Part shown: one piece after another, positions 19,714 through 28,246 of the stretch
How positions within the stretch are numbered: position 1 is the first letter of the stretch
Layout: every line of letters begins with the position of its first letter
Assembly: GCF_000148995.1 (NCBI RefSeq)
Contig: NZ_GL538353.1
Coordinates: forward strand, 1 to 64,000
DNA from: Listeria grayi DSM 20601
Lineage (GTDB): Bacteria > Bacillota > Bacilli > Lactobacillales > Listeriaceae
DNA: 64,000 nt
Direction of reading: 5' to 3'
Program-made: the position numbers and the translations under genes
Notes under the pieces: generated by a model
What the model was told of the DNA's origin: nothing
Seen by the model: only the letters and a program-made list of their open reading frames with translations
Databases searched by the model: none

Positions 19714-20010
19714 ATGGCAGGACAAATCAGAATGAGCCCGGCAGAATTACGGGATCGCGCCAAGAAATACGGGACGAGCGCACGAGAAATCGATCAGATC
19801 TTGAATAACTTGAAAAATCTACAAGAACAATTACGAGGAGAATGGGAAGGGCAAGCCTTCGCACGTTTTGATGAGCAATTCAACCAACTAAAACCAAAAG
19901 TCGTCCAATTCTCCGATCTACTCGACCAGATCCAAGGCCAATTAGAGAAAACAGCGACTTCTGTGGAGAACCATGATCGCGAGTTATCGCAGAACTTTGG
20001 TCTCAATTAA
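19714..20010 (+). CDS. EsxA-like WXG100 secreted protein
   Basis: The 98-residue protein starts MAGQIRMSPAELRDRAKKYG and has the WEG (WxG) turn at about residues 44-46 between two long helices. It ends in LSQNFGLN, as I remember for Listeria/Staphylococcus EsxA. Such proteins are exported as dimers by the ESX/type VII (EssC) system. No esaA, essB or essC gene is near it in this window, so it would need a secretion system encoded elsewhere. The ATG at 19714 follows AAAGGAGAG. It lies between nusG and rplK, away from the usual T7SS locus. Confidence 0.88.
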   Translation: MAGQIRMSPAELRDRAKKYGTSAREIDQILNNLKNLQEQLRGEWEGQAFARFDEQFNQLKPKVVQFSDLLDQIQGQLEKTATSVENHDRELSQNFGLN

Positions 20011-20023
20011 GGTTTCCAAAACT

Positions 20024-20058
20024 GGAAAAGTCATGCACGAATGTGTATGGCTTTTTCC
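20024..20058 (+). terminator. Terminator after the WXG100 gene
   Basis: GGAAAAGTCATGCAC pairs with GTGTATGGCTTTTTCC (two wobbles) around GAAT. The T-run is part of the stem end. Confidence 0.75.
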
Positions 20059-20101
20059 ATAAAAAAGAGCATACGGGAATGATAGGCGGGAGGAAATCGA
20101 T

Positions 20102-20884
20102 TTGAAGAAAAAAATAGTGATATCCATATTGATAGGAGGAATGACGATAATGACTTTATTAGGTGGATTCGGAGAATCTAGTACAAATGAAAAAGCGGAA
20201 AAAACGGAACAAAGCTTTGAAAAAGTGCTGGCAATGTATCCGACAAAGAACTTAGAGGCTTTTTATGATATGGAAGGGTATCGAGATGATGAGTTTGAGA
20301 AAGGGGATAAGGGCGTTTGGGTTTTGAATTCCGAAATGTCTATCAGTACTTCAAAAAAGGATCCGCTCCACACAGAAGGTATGTTGTTGCGTATAAATAG
20401 AAATACACATACTGCAAAAGGTTATTATTACCTAGATACAACGAACGAAGAAAAATTAGATGAAAATAATGAGAAAAAATACCCTGTAACGTACGATGAA
20501 AATGGTTTTCATTTAGTAAAAGCAGTTTCTGATCCTAAATTAAGAGAAAAAATAGAGAACTTTCAATTTTTTGTACAGTATGGAGAGTTTAAACAACTGA
20601 ATCAATATAAAAATATTGATAAAATGTATAATCCCGAAGTACCGATGTATGAGCTTGAATATCAATTGACGAATGATGATCCCAATGTGAAACAATTAAG
20701 AAAGCGATATGAAATCCCAACTGATAAAGAGACGATTCTGTTATTAAAAGGTAGAGGAAATTTGGATGGTAGTTCAGGTTCGGTTGGATATAAAAATATT
20801 GAATTTACTTTTGATAAAAAGGTAGATAATTATTTTACTGATTCAATTGATTATCAACCTGCTAATACGGAGGATGATCAATGA
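20102..20884 (+). CDS. Csa1/DUF576-type tandem lipoprotein homologue without lipobox Cys
   Basis: The 260-residue protein matches the family of staphylococcal tandem lipoproteins throughout: YPTKNLEAFYDMEGYRDDEF (about 39-58), KGDKGVWVLNSEMS, RNTHTAKGYYYLDTT, ENFQFFVQYGEFK, YNPEVPMYELEYQLTNDDPN, VKQLRKRYEIPT and a C-terminal FTDSIDYQP. The signal peptide is hydrophobic, but where the family has a lipobox Cys this one reads TLLGGFGESS, with Phe (TTC). It may therefore be secreted, or stay anchored as an uncleaved helix, rather than lipidated. The start is TTG after GGGAGG. Function is unknown. Confidence 0.85.
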   Translation: MKKKIVISILIGGMTIMTLLGGFGESSTNEKAEKTEQSFEKVLAMYPTKNLEAFYDMEGYRDDEFEKGDKGVWVLNSEMSISTSKKDPLHTEGMLLRINRNTHTAKGYYYLDTTNEEKLDENNEKKYPVTYDENGFHLVKAVSDPKLREKIENFQFFVQYGEFKQLNQYKNIDKMYNPEVPMYELEYQLTNDDPNVKQLRKRYEIPTDKETILLLKGRGNLDGSSGSVGYKNIEFTFDKKVDNYFTDSIDYQPANTEDDQ

Positions 20885-21260
20885 ATGATTACAAGTTGAA
20901 AGACAAAGACGGGACTACCAAAAACAGTTCGTCCACTATGAAGAAGAGCTTCGGCTTTTCAAAGCAAATGGAGGCGAGTAAATGCTGGATAACATCCTAG
21001 ACAATATCAGTGCGGAGCTTGCGACAATCAAAAAAACACGAAAAAAAACGTTATTCGTTTTGGGCAATGAGAAGGTTTGGCTAACAGATAGTATCCCTCA
21101 GAATCCTTTGAAGTGCAAAAAATAAAGGTGCTTTCTAATTCTATATACAGGTACAGGATACATGGGTTTGGATATCTTCTATAAATCTCGCTGTTGTAAT
21201 CAGCTTTACTTTGCAGAGAAAGACAGCAAAGGCGGATACAAATACAAATTCATCGACTAG
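20881..21260 (+). pseudogene. Decayed small genes, possibly remnants of a T7SS effector module
   Basis: Three short frames follow the lipoprotein gene. 20881-21000 starts MNDYKLKDKDG. A neighbouring frame over the same DNA reads DYQKQFVHYEEELRLFKANG and stops at GAGTAA, just before the next ATG, so a frameshift is likely. 20982-21125 (47 codons, TGGAGG 7 bases upstream) starts MLDNILDNISAELATIKKTR. From 21126 a frame reads LYTGTGYMGLDIFYKSR and ends YKYKFID at 21260, like the C-terminus of a larger protein without its start. Overlapping small helical proteins next to a WXG100 gene resemble T7SS effector loci, but I cannot name the families. Confidence 0.5.
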
Positions 21261-21263
21261 CCC

Positions 21264-21292
21264 TTGCCTTCCTATCAAATCCGTGTTACTAT
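21264..21292 (+). promoter_or_regulatory. Promoter of rplK-rplA
   Basis: TTGCCT (21264-21269), 17 bases, TACTAT (21287-21292). The leader to rplK is about 85 bases. Confidence 0.75.
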
Positions 21293-21384
21293 AGAAAAGT
21301 ACGCTTTCTATGCGTATTTTTCAACGTGGGAGGGGAAATATCAGCCCCATACAACCACATCACGGACTTAAGGAGGTATGTCTC

Positions 21385-21810
21385 GTGGCTAAAAAAGTGA
21401 TTAAAGAAGTGAAATTACAAATCCCTGCTGGGAAAGCAAATCCTGCACCTCCAGTTGGACCTGCACTAGGTCAAGCTGGTGTTAATATCATGGGATTCTG
21501 TAAAGAGTTCAACGCTCGTACAGCCGATCAAGCTGGTCTTATCATTCCTGTTGTTATCACTGTATTTGAAGACCGTTCGTTCACGTTCATCACTAAAACA
21601 CCGCCAGCTGCAGTATTGCTTAAAAAAGCTGCTAAAGTGGAAAAAGGTTCTGGTGAACCAAACAAAACGAAAGTTGCTACGGTAACTCGTGCTCAAGTAC
21701 AAGAAATCGCGGAAACTAAAATGCCTGACTTAAACGCTGCAGATGTTAATGCTGCAATGTTGATGGTAGAAGGTACTGCACGTTCAATGGGCATCACAGT
21801 CCAAGACTAA
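21385..21810 (+). CDS. rplK: Ribosomal protein L11
   Basis: The GTG at 21385, 8 bases after AAGGAGG, gives 141 residues, the normal size; a longer frame from 21310 would include the untranslated leader. It starts [20 protein letters not shown] after the initiator codon, with the characteristic [16 protein letters not shown]11 binds the GTPase centre of 23S rRNA and is needed for RelA stringent signalling. It is followed by rplA. Confidence 0.97.
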   Translation: MAKKVIKEVKLQIPAGKANPAPPVGPALGQAGVNIMGFCKEFNARTADQAGLIIPVVITVFEDRSFTFITKTPPAAVLLKKAAKVEKGSGEPNKTKVATVTRAQVQEIAETKMPDLNAADVNAAMLMVEGTARSMGITVQD

Positions 21811-21851
21811 AACGCGCATTTCCCAAAGTGAAACAATAAGGAGGAAAAGAA

Positions 21852-22541
21852 ATGGCTAAGAAAGGTAAAAAGTATCAAGAAGCTTTGAAAAAAGTAGATA
21901 CAAACAAAGCATATGCTATTGAAGAAGCAATTGCACTTGCTAAAGAAATCGATTACGCTAAATTCGATGCGACTGTTGAAGTAGCATTCCGTCTTGGCGT
22001 GGATCCTAAAAAAGCAGACCAACAAATCCGTGGCGCTGTTGTATTGCCAAACGGAACTGGTAAAACTGCTCGCGTATTAGTATTCGCAAAAGGTGATAAA
22101 GCAAAAGAAGCTGAAGCTGCTGGCGCTGATTACGTAGGCGATTCTGAATACGTAACAAAAATTACGCAAGGTTGGTTCGACTTTGATGTAATCGTTGCGA
22201 CACCTGACATGATGGGCGAAGTTGGTAAACTAGGCCGTGTGCTTGGACCAAAAGGTTTAATGCCTAACCCTAAAACTGGTACAGTAACAATGGACGTAAC
22301 AAAAGCTGTTAACGAAATCAAAGCTGGTAAAGTAGAATACCGTGTTGATAAATCCGGTAACATCCATGCTGCGATCGGTAAAGTTTCTTTCGGAACTGAC
22401 GCTTTAGTTGAAAACTTCCGTACTGTAAATGATGTTATTCAAAAAGCAAAACCAGCATCTGCGAAAGGTACTTACGTGAAAAATCTTTCCGTAACTACTA
22501 CTTACGGACCTGGTATCCAAGTTGACACATTCAGTCTATAA
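21852..22541 (+). CDS. rplA: Ribosomal protein L1
   Basis: The 229-residue L1 forms the mobile L1 stalk at the tRNA exit site. The family signature near [21 protein letters not shown] (quoted in part) and [13 protein letters not shown] is intact. In other bacteria L1 represses its own L11-L1 mRNA; I did not identify the binding site here. GGAGG precedes the ATG. Confidence 0.97.
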   Translation: MAKKGKKYQEALKKVDTNKAYAIEEAIALAKEIDYAKFDATVEVAFRLGVDPKKADQQIRGAVVLPNGTGKTARVLVFAKGDKAKEAEAAGADYVGDSEYVTKITQGWFDFDVIVATPDMMGEVGKLGRVLGPKGLMPNPKTGTVTMDVTKAVNEIKAGKVEYRVDKSGNIHAAIGKVSFGTDALVENFRTVNDVIQKAKPASAKGTYVKNLSVTTTYGPGIQVDTFSL

Positions 22542-22548
22542 TATAAGC

Positions 22549-22577
22549 TTGACTTGTATATAGAATTTTGATAGACT
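22549..22577 (+). promoter_or_regulatory. Promoter of rplJ-rplL
   Basis: TTGACT (22549-22554), 17 bases, TAGACT (22572-22577), directly after rplA. Confidence 0.8.
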
Positions 22578-22589
22578 TGGCTAGTTGAT

Positions 22590-22778
22590 ACAAATAAATA
22601 TCCTGACCGTAGACAGTTGGCGTGCGCTTGCACTTAAATTTGCCACCCGAGGATTAACGATTGCTTTTTCGCTCCGGCGAATTAGCGAAAACCTCTGTGT
22701 CTACGGTTCACAGAGGTTTTTATTTGCTCCGAATACTCGGGGTCATAGAAATTCATATCAGTGGACGGAGGTGTAAGA
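22590..22778 (+). promoter_or_regulatory. L10 leader with terminator (autoregulation of rplJ-rplL)
   Basis: About 190 structured bases precede rplJ. Near the end is a terminator: ACCTCTGTG (22691-22699) pairs with CACAGAGGT (22709-22717), followed by T-rich sequence. The strand TCTACGGT in its loop repeats earlier leader sequence (ACCGTAGAC at about 22606-22614, its complement), so a mutually exclusive pairing is possible. This matches the L10 leader that binds L10(L12)4. The class assignment is from position and layout. Confidence 0.85.
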
Positions 22779-23279
22779 ATGAGTAAAATTATTGAAGCTA
22801 AACAAAATGCAGTTAATGAAATCAAAACTAAGATCGAAGAAAGTGTTTCTACTGTCATCGTTGACTATCGTGGTCTTAACGTAGCAGAAGTAACAGAATT
22901 ACGTAAACAATTACGTGAAGCTGGAATCGACTTTAAAGTTTACAAAAACTCATTGACTCGTCGTGCAGTAGCTGCCAATTCTTTAGAAGGTTTGGACAAA
23001 GTATTGACTGGTCCAAATGCGATTGCATTTAGTAATGAAGACGTAGTTGCACCTGCTAAGATCTTGAATGACTTTTCCAAAGATCATGAAGCGCTTGAAA
23101 TCAAAGCGGGGATCATCGAAGGTAAAGTTTCTTCTCTTGAAGAAATCAAAGCACTTGCTGATCTTCCATCTCGCGAAGGTTTGCTATCCATGCTTTGCAA
23201 CGTACTACAAGCTCCAGTTCGTGGCTTAGCAATTGCTACTAAAGCAGTAGCGGATCAAAAAGAAGAACAAGAAGCTTAA
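22779..23279 (+). CDS. rplJ: Ribosomal protein L10
   Basis: The ATG at 22779, preceded by GGAGG, gives 166 residues, the family length. It starts [20 protein letters not shown]. The N-terminal half binds 23S rRNA with L11, and the C-terminal helix carries L7/L12 dimers. It is expected to repress its own leader. rplL follows 38 bases later. Confidence 0.96.
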   Translation: MSKIIEAKQNAVNEIKTKIEESVSTVIVDYRGLNVAEVTELRKQLREAGIDFKVYKNSLTRRAVAANSLEGLDKVLTGPNAIAFSNEDVVAPAKILNDFSKDHEALEIKAGIIEGKVSSLEEIKALADLPSREGLLSMLCNVLQAPVRGLAIATKAVADQKEEQEA

Positions 23280-23317
23280 TCAAACAAAAAAACCAATTAT
23301 AATGGAGGAATTTTAAA

Positions 23318-23683
23318 ATGGCTTTAAACATTGAAGAAATCATTGCTTCCGTAAAAGAAGCGTCTGTATTAGAACTAAACGATTTAGTAAAAGCAATTGA
23401 AGAAGAATTTGGCGTAACTGCTGCAGCTCCTGTAGCTGTAGCTGCTGCTGGTGGCGCTGCTGCTGCTGAGCAAACTGAATTCACAGTAGAACTTACTTCT
23501 GCTGGAGATTCTAAAATCAAAGTTATCAAAGTGGTTCGTGAAATCACTGGTCTTGGCTTGAAAGAAGCTAAAGAAGTTGTTGATAACGCTCCTAAAGCTC
23601 TTAAAGAAGGCGTTACTAAAGAAGAAGCTGAAGAAATCAAAGCTAAACTTGAAGAAGTTGGCGCTGGCGTAGAATTCAAATAA
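23318..23683 (+). CDS. rplL: Ribosomal protein L7/L12
   Basis: The 121-residue stalk protein has an N-terminal dimerisation domain ([20 protein letters not shown]), an Ala/Gly-rich hinge (about 37-53) and the C-terminal factor-binding domain ending in [12 protein letters not shown]. It recruits translation GTPases. Terminator at 23696. Confidence 0.97.
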   Translation: MALNIEEIIASVKEASVLELNDLVKAIEEEFGVTAAAPVAVAAAGGAAAAEQTEFTVELTSAGDSKIKVIKVVREITGLGLKEAKEVVDNAPKALKEGVTKEEAEEIKAKLEEVGAGVEFK

Positions 23684-23695
23684 TTTTACTCGATC

Positions 23696-23730
23696 AAAGG
23701 TACTGTCATTTTATGATGGTGCCTTTTTTT
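23696..23730 (+). terminator. Terminator after rplL
   Basis: AAGGTACTGTCAT pairs with ATGATGGTGCCTT (wobbles allowed) and is followed by seven T. Confidence 0.85.
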
Positions 23731-23749
23731 GTGCTCGAAACGATTTTTA

Positions 23750-23778
23750 TTGTTACACTTCCGTAGTTTTGTTATAGT
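23750..23778 (+). promoter_or_regulatory. Promoter of the ybxB-like gene
   Basis: TTGTTA (23750-23755), 17 bases, TATAGT (23773-23778). Confidence 0.65.
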
Positions 23779-23814
23779 TATAGCAAGAATACATGGGAAA
23801 GTAAGGGGAAAAAG

Positions 23815-24417
23815 ATGAATCAGCATTATTATACAAATAATAAAGAATTGGATCATAATCGAAAAAAATGGGATTTTCAGTTAAAAAATAATACACTAAG
23901 CTTTATAAGTGATAGTGGCGTTTTTTCCAAAAATACAGTCGACTTCGGCTCGCGTTTATTAATAGAGAACTTTGCCCCGAATAGCACTGATGGAAAAGTA
24001 TTAGATGTCGGCTGTGGATATGGACCAATTGGGCTTGCTTTGGCAAAGGCTTATCCGGCAATGAGAATCGATATGGTCGATGTGAATGAACGGGCGATTG
24101 AACTAGCAAAGGAAAATGCGACATTGAATCATATCGATAATGCGGCTATCTTTGAAAGTTCGGTTTATGAAAATGTGACGGTTGATGATTATCGTTATAT
24201 TCTAAGCAATCCGCCAATCCGGGCAGGGAAGGTGATTGTTCACCAGATTCTCAGTGATGCCTATGGCCATTTGATCAGTGGCGGTGAGCTTTGGATCGTT
24301 ATTCAGAAAAAACAAGGTGGGCCCTCTGCTCAAAAGAAAATGGAAGCTGTTTTTGGTAATGTGGAAATGGTCGCTAGAGACAAAGGATATTTTATCTATA
24401 AAAGTGTCAAACAGTAA
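23815..24417 (+). CDS. RsmC/YbxB-like 16S rRNA guanine methyltransferase
   Basis: The 200-residue class I SAM methyltransferase has motif I VLDVGCGYGPIGLALA (about 63-78), acidic motif II MVDVNERAIELAKEN, and the catalytic-type motif SNPPIRAGK. The last is the NPPxxxG form of RsmC-like enzymes, which make m2G in 16S rRNA. The gene lies between rplL and rpoB as ybxB does in Bacillus, although here a 26-kb island separates it from rpoB. Confidence 0.88.
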   Translation: MNQHYYTNNKELDHNRKKWDFQLKNNTLSFISDSGVFSKNTVDFGSRLLIENFAPNSTDGKVLDVGCGYGPIGLALAKAYPAMRIDMVDVNERAIELAKENATLNHIDNAAIFESSVYENVTVDDYRYILSNPPIRAGKVIVHQILSDAYGHLISGGELWIVIQKKQGGPSAQKKMEAVFGNVEMVARDKGYFIYKSVKQ

Positions 24418-24446
24418 TTTATGCAGATAAGAGTGAGGTGCAGATA

Positions 24447-25172
24447 ATGAAACAGACGGATGAACTGACATTTGTAGATGGAGTGAAAGCGTGTTTGCCG
24501 ACCGTGTTAGGGTATCTTGGGATCGGGATCGCTGCTGGCGTGGTTGGCAAGACGTCTGGTCTTAGTCTTTTGGAGATAATCTTGCTTGCGGCAGTTGTTT
24601 ATGCGGGGGCTGCGCAGTTTATTATTTCCGGGATGCTGGCACTGGCGAGTCCGTTATCGGCGATCATCGTGACGACTTTTTTGATAAATTCGAGGAATGC
24701 TTTGATGAGTATGGCGGTTGCACCAACGTTTAAGAAGGCTTCTTTATGGAGCAACGTTGGGATCGGTTCGCTATTGACGGATGAATCATTCGCGGTCGCA
24801 ATGAATCGGATCGGGAATAAAAAGGCTGTGACGCCTGCCTGGATGCATGGTCTGAATATTACGGCTTATATTACGTGGATCGTTGCTTGTATTATTGGGG
24901 CCTTTATTGGTGGGTGGCTGCCGAATCCAGAAGCATTTGGATTAGATTTTGCACTTTTAGCGATGTTTATCGGATTATTATATTTACAACTGATCAGTGA
25001 TAAAAGCAAAACGATCGGGAAAAGTTTGTTGGTGATGCTTACTGTCAGTTGTTTAGTGCTTATTTTTATGCGGTTGATGACACCGGAATTGTCGATATTG
25101 GCTGCAACGTTGTTAGGCTGTTTGATCGGGGTGGTGATGGATAGATGGAAATCTCTCTCTACACACTTCTAG
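24447..25172 (+). CDS. azlC: AzlC-family branched-chain amino acid exporter, large subunit
   Basis: The 241-residue membrane protein (ATG 24447 after GAGGTG) has the AzlC signature near the N-terminus (FVDGVKACLPTVLGYLGIGI) and about seven or eight hydrophobic segments. AzlC with AzlD exports branched-chain amino acids or their analogues. It overlaps azlD by 28 bases, so the two are translationally coupled and probably form one complex. Confidence 0.9.
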   Translation: MKQTDELTFVDGVKACLPTVLGYLGIGIAAGVVGKTSGLSLLEIILLAAVVYAGAAQFIISGMLALASPLSAIIVTTFLINSRNALMSMAVAPTFKKASLWSNVGIGSLLTDESFAVAMNRIGNKKAVTPAWMHGLNITAYITWIVACIIGAFIGGWLPNPEAFGLDFALLAMFIGLLYLQLISDKSKTIGKSLLVMLTVSCLVLIFMRLMTPELSILAATLLGCLIGVVMDRWKSLSTHF

Positions 25173-25477
25173 CAGTTATCGGCTGCGGTATCGTCACTTG
25201 GCTGCCACGCGTGGCTCCTTTTATACTTGTCCGAAAGTGGGATCTCCCCGAAGTGGTCATGCAGTATCTGTCTTATGTCCCTTTATGTATTTTGACAGCG
25301 TTGTTCATTCAAGGTCTGCTAGTGGATCATCCAGGTCACTTTCCTGGGATCAAACTGGATAACCTGCTTGCGGCGCTGCCGAGTATTTTGACAGCGATTC
25401 TCACGAAGAGCCTGCTATGGGTCGTGATCATTGGTGTGGTCTCAATGGCGGCACTGCGGTTGTTTGGTATCGCGTAA
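25145..25477 (+). CDS. azlD: AzlD-family branched-chain amino acid exporter, small subunit
   Basis: The 110-residue protein has four hydrophobic segments and the family segment TWLPRVAPFIL near the start. It overlaps azlC and is followed by a UUCG-capped terminator. Its role is inferred from AzlCD of Bacillus. Confidence 0.88.
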   Translation: MEISLYTLLAVIGCGIVTWLPRVAPFILVRKWDLPEVVMQYLSYVPLCILTALFIQGLLVDHPGHFPGIKLDNLLAALPSILTAILTKSLLWVVIIGVVSMAALRLFGIA

Positions 25478-25485
25478 AGAAGTAC

Positions 25486-25515
25486 AAGTTGTTCCTTCGG
25501 GGGCAGCTTTTTTTG
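25486..25515 (+). terminator. Terminator after azlD
   Basis: AAGTTGTTCC and GGGGCAGCTT form a 10-pair stem closed by a TTCG tetraloop and followed by T7. Confidence 0.87.
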
Positions 25516-25626
25516 TGAAGATATATAGTTCTTCTCTTTTTTTCTATAATTTGTTCCTTTTTGAAAGAAAAATCATTCGTTACAATGGAGATAATGAAGG
25601 GTCAACAAGGAAGTGAGGGACAGAAG

Positions 25627-26556
25627 ATGAAAAAATGGGCACGAGAATTTATGCGGAATAAGGCGTTTTTGGCGATGTGTTTGCCAGGAGTTGTTTGGTT
25701 GATCATCTTTTTTTACATACCTGTTTTCGGGAACGTAGTGGCATTTAAAAATTTCCACTATGCTGCTGGCGGTTTTTTACAGAGCTTGAAGGAAAGCCCG
25801 TGGGTGGGGCTGGATAATTTCAAATTCTTATTTTCTTCGGACAATGCGTATTTGATTACACGGAACACGATTTTATATAATTTAGGATTTATTGTGATTG
25901 GTCTGATCGGGGCCGTTTTCTTGGCGATCGTAATGAGCGAGCTGCGATCAAAATTAACGGTCAAGGTTTTTCAAACTTCGATGTTGCTTCCGTATTTCCT
26001 ATCTTGGGTCGTTATCAGTTACTTTGTCTATGCGTTCTTGAGTCCAGATAAAGGCCTGCTCAACAGCATTATTACTTCGCATGGTGGCGAGAGTATCAGC
26101 TGGTATAATGAGCCGAAGTACTGGCCGCTGATCATTCTCTTTATGGGTATTTGGAAGGGGATCGGCTATAACAGTATTATCTACTTTGCGACGGTCATGG
26201 GGATCGATCCGACTTATTACGAAGCGGCACAGATCGATGGTGCTTCGAAATGGCAGCAGATCAAGAATGTCACGATTCCACAACTGATCCCGTTGATGTC
26301 TGTTTTAACGATCCTTGCGGTGGGAAATATTTTCCGCGCCGATTTTGGATTGTTTTATCAGATCCCACATAATTCGGGCGCTTTGACGGAAGTTACCTCT
26401 GTTTTAGATACCTATATCTATAATGGATTAACGAGTACGGGTGACATTGGGATGGCTGCGGCAGCTGGACTTTATCAATCATTAGTTGGTTTTGCTTTAG
26501 TTGTGATCACAAACTTGATTGTACGAAGATTCGATAAAGAGTCGGCATTGTTCTAG
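25627..26556 (+). CDS. Carbohydrate ABC transporter permease, LplB/UgpA type
   Basis: The ATG at 25627 gives 309 residues with six membrane segments. It starts MKKWAREFMRNKAFLAMCLP, like LplB-type permeases. The EAA loop that touches the ATPase is seen as YYEAAQIDGASKWQQIKNV. It is the first of two permeases, 11 bases before the second. No ATPase gene is in the cluster, so a shared MsmK-type ATPase from elsewhere must energise it (inference). The start of the large sugar island lies here. Confidence 0.93.
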   Translation: MKKWAREFMRNKAFLAMCLPGVVWLIIFFYIPVFGNVVAFKNFHYAAGGFLQSLKESPWVGLDNFKFLFSSDNAYLITRNTILYNLGFIVIGLIGAVFLAIVMSELRSKLTVKVFQTSMLLPYFLSWVVISYFVYAFLSPDKGLLNSIITSHGGESISWYNEPKYWPLIILFMGIWKGIGYNSIIYFATVMGIDPTYYEAAQIDGASKWQQIKNVTIPQLIPLMSVLTILAVGNIFRADFGLFYQIPHNSGALTEVTSVLDTYIYNGLTSTGDIGMAAAAGLYQSLVGFALVVITNLIVRRFDKESALF

Positions 26557-26567
26557 GAGGAGAGAAA

Positions 26568-27491
26568 ATGAAACGAAAAAAGCAATCGATTATAGAAGTA
26601 AGACATCGGACATTTGGTAAAAAAACAAATTTATTTTTCACATTATTAGTTGGCGTGTTTGCTTTTATCTGTGTATTTCCGTTACTATTCGTTATCGTGA
26701 TCTCTATGACGAGCGAGCAGTCTTTGCTGACGAATGGGTATCAATTATGGCCGCAGCAGTGGAGCTTTGAGGGTTATCGCTACTTGTATGAAATGAAGGA
26801 ACAGATTCTGCAATCGTTGTTCATAACGGTTTTTGTAACGGTAGTCGGGACTTTGGTGAATGTCAGTTTCACGTCTACTTATGCGTACGCGATCTCGCGT
26901 CCAAATTTCAAGTGGCGCCGGTTTTTGACATTCTTTGCGTTGATCACGATGTTGTTTAGTCCAGGGCTTGTACCAGGCTATATCATCATGACAAATATGC
27001 TACATCTGAAAGATACAGTATGGGCGCTGATTTTACCGATGGCGTTGAGTCCATTTAATATTATCGTGATGCGGACATTCTTCCTGCGCTCAGTTCCCAA
27101 TGCGATCATTGAGTCAGCGCGGATCGATGGTGCCGGTGAGTTCAGAATCTTTGCCCGTATCGTTGTGCCACTTGCGGTGCCAGGGATCGCGACAATCAGT
27201 TTGTTTGCAGCGCTAGGGTACTGGAATGACTGGTTCAATGCGTTGCTCTATATCCAAAGCGACAGTCTGGTTCCATTGCAGTACTTGCTGATGAAGATCC
27301 AATCCAATATTGATTATATGGCGCAGAATGCCTCTATGAGCGGAAATTTGGCCGGCAATATTTCGAGTATCCCTAAAGAAGCGACACGGATGGCAATGGT
27401 CGTGATCTCGACGCTGCCAATTGCTTTGAGCTATCCGTTCTTCCAAAAATACTTTGTCCGCGGAATGACGATCGGCGGGGTAAAAGAATAA
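26568..27491 (+). CDS. Carbohydrate ABC transporter permease, LplC/YtcP type
   Basis: The 307-residue protein has six membrane segments and the EAA motif IIESARIDGAGEFRIFARIVVP (quoted in part). Together with the preceding permease and the lipoprotein at 31574 it forms a CUT1-type importer for an oligosaccharide. The substrate is probably manno-oligosaccharides, judged only from the nearby mannosidases. A weak hairpin at 27500-27531 follows. Confidence 0.93.
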   Translation: MKRKKQSIIEVRHRTFGKKTNLFFTLLVGVFAFICVFPLLFVIVISMTSEQSLLTNGYQLWPQQWSFEGYRYLYEMKEQILQSLFITVFVTVVGTLVNVSFTSTYAYAISRPNFKWRRFLTFFALITMLFSPGLVPGYIIMTNMLHLKDTVWALILPMALSPFNIIVMRTFFLRSVPNAIIESARIDGAGEFRIFARIVVPLAVPGIATISLFAALGYWNDWFNALLYIQSDSLVPLQYLLMKIQSNIDYMAQNASMSGNLAGNISSIPKEATRMAMVVISTLPIALSYPFFQKYFVRGMTIGGVKE

Positions 27492-27499
27492 TACATGTT

Positions 27500-27532
27500 G
27501 AAAGAGGGCAGATCGTGGTGCGCTCTCTTTCT
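27500..27532 (+). terminator. Possible weak terminator after the permeases
   Basis: AAAGAGGGC and GCGCTCTCTTT can pair around a 10-base loop, but only a short T-stretch follows. Confidence 0.45.
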
Positions 27533-27608
27533 GATATATTTAGAAATTTTAGCGCTATAAGCGAAGATTTTCCTATATAATAAAAAGGAAGCGTTTGGAG
27601 GAGAAAGT

Positions 27609-28223
27609 ATGGTAGTGGGAAGAATGCTGGAACAGATTTTTATTCGCTGTTATGCAGTCATTAAAATGCATGTGATTTTTGTAGGATTGATGTTTGTCGG
27701 CGGGATCGTACTTGGTATCGGCCCTGCTTGGCTGACGATCACGAATCTGGCGTACGAGTTTGAATTCGATACGAAAGAAATCACTTGGCGGGTGGCATGG
27801 CGTTTTTATAAAGAAAATTTCAAACGTGGGAATGCCCTGTTTTATTTGTTCGCTGGTTGTGCAGGAATATTGCTCTACAGCCTATATGCGGCGGTGCAAG
27901 TGAAAGGGATCTTCTTTTTGATGACGAGTTGTATCCTTATCGGTGCGATAGTGCTGGTAGCTGTCTGCTTTATCTTGGCATTAGTCACTGATTCGCGTTA
28001 TCAGACGTCATTTCGAAATATCTTGAAATTGACGTTGCTTGTTTTTTTCACAAACTTCTTCACAATCATCAAACTACTGGCGGGCATCCTTGTGGTGGCA
28101 GTTATTACCTATAAAAGTCCGGCGCTGTTACTATTCGGAACAGTAAGTTTGTTAGTTATTTATGTACTATTTATTACTAAAGGAATTTATCAGCAGATGA
28201 ATGCGAAGTTTGGGATGGAATAA
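27609..28223 (+). CDS. YesL-like DUF624 membrane protein
   Basis: The 204-residue protein has about five hydrophobic segments and the family segment TFxxAWR-like GPAWLTITNLAYEFE / ITWRVAWRFYKENFKRGN (residues about 37-83, quoted in part). YesL-type proteins are encoded beside YesM/YesN systems and CUT1 transporters; their role is unknown. It has a candidate -10 TATAAT at 27576-27581. It lies 23 bases before the sensor kinase gene. Confidence 0.85.
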   Translation: MVVGRMLEQIFIRCYAVIKMHVIFVGLMFVGGIVLGIGPAWLTITNLAYEFEFDTKEITWRVAWRFYKENFKRGNALFYLFAGCAGILLYSLYAAVQVKGIFFLMTSCILIGAIVLVAVCFILALVTDSRYQTSFRNILKLTLLVFFTNFFTIIKLLAGILVVAVITYKSPALLLFGTVSLLVIYVLFITKGIYQQMNAKFGME

Positions 28224-28246
28224 TATAAGGGAGGAAACAGCCGATT

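Noticed and set aside
22585-22776. 63-codon frame between rplA and rplJ
   Set aside because: It covers the L10 leader and its terminator; no ribosome site or protein-like pattern.
27590-27603. cre box before the YesL-like gene (GGAAGCGTTTGG)
   Set aside because: Only the central half fits the consensus; too weak to list.
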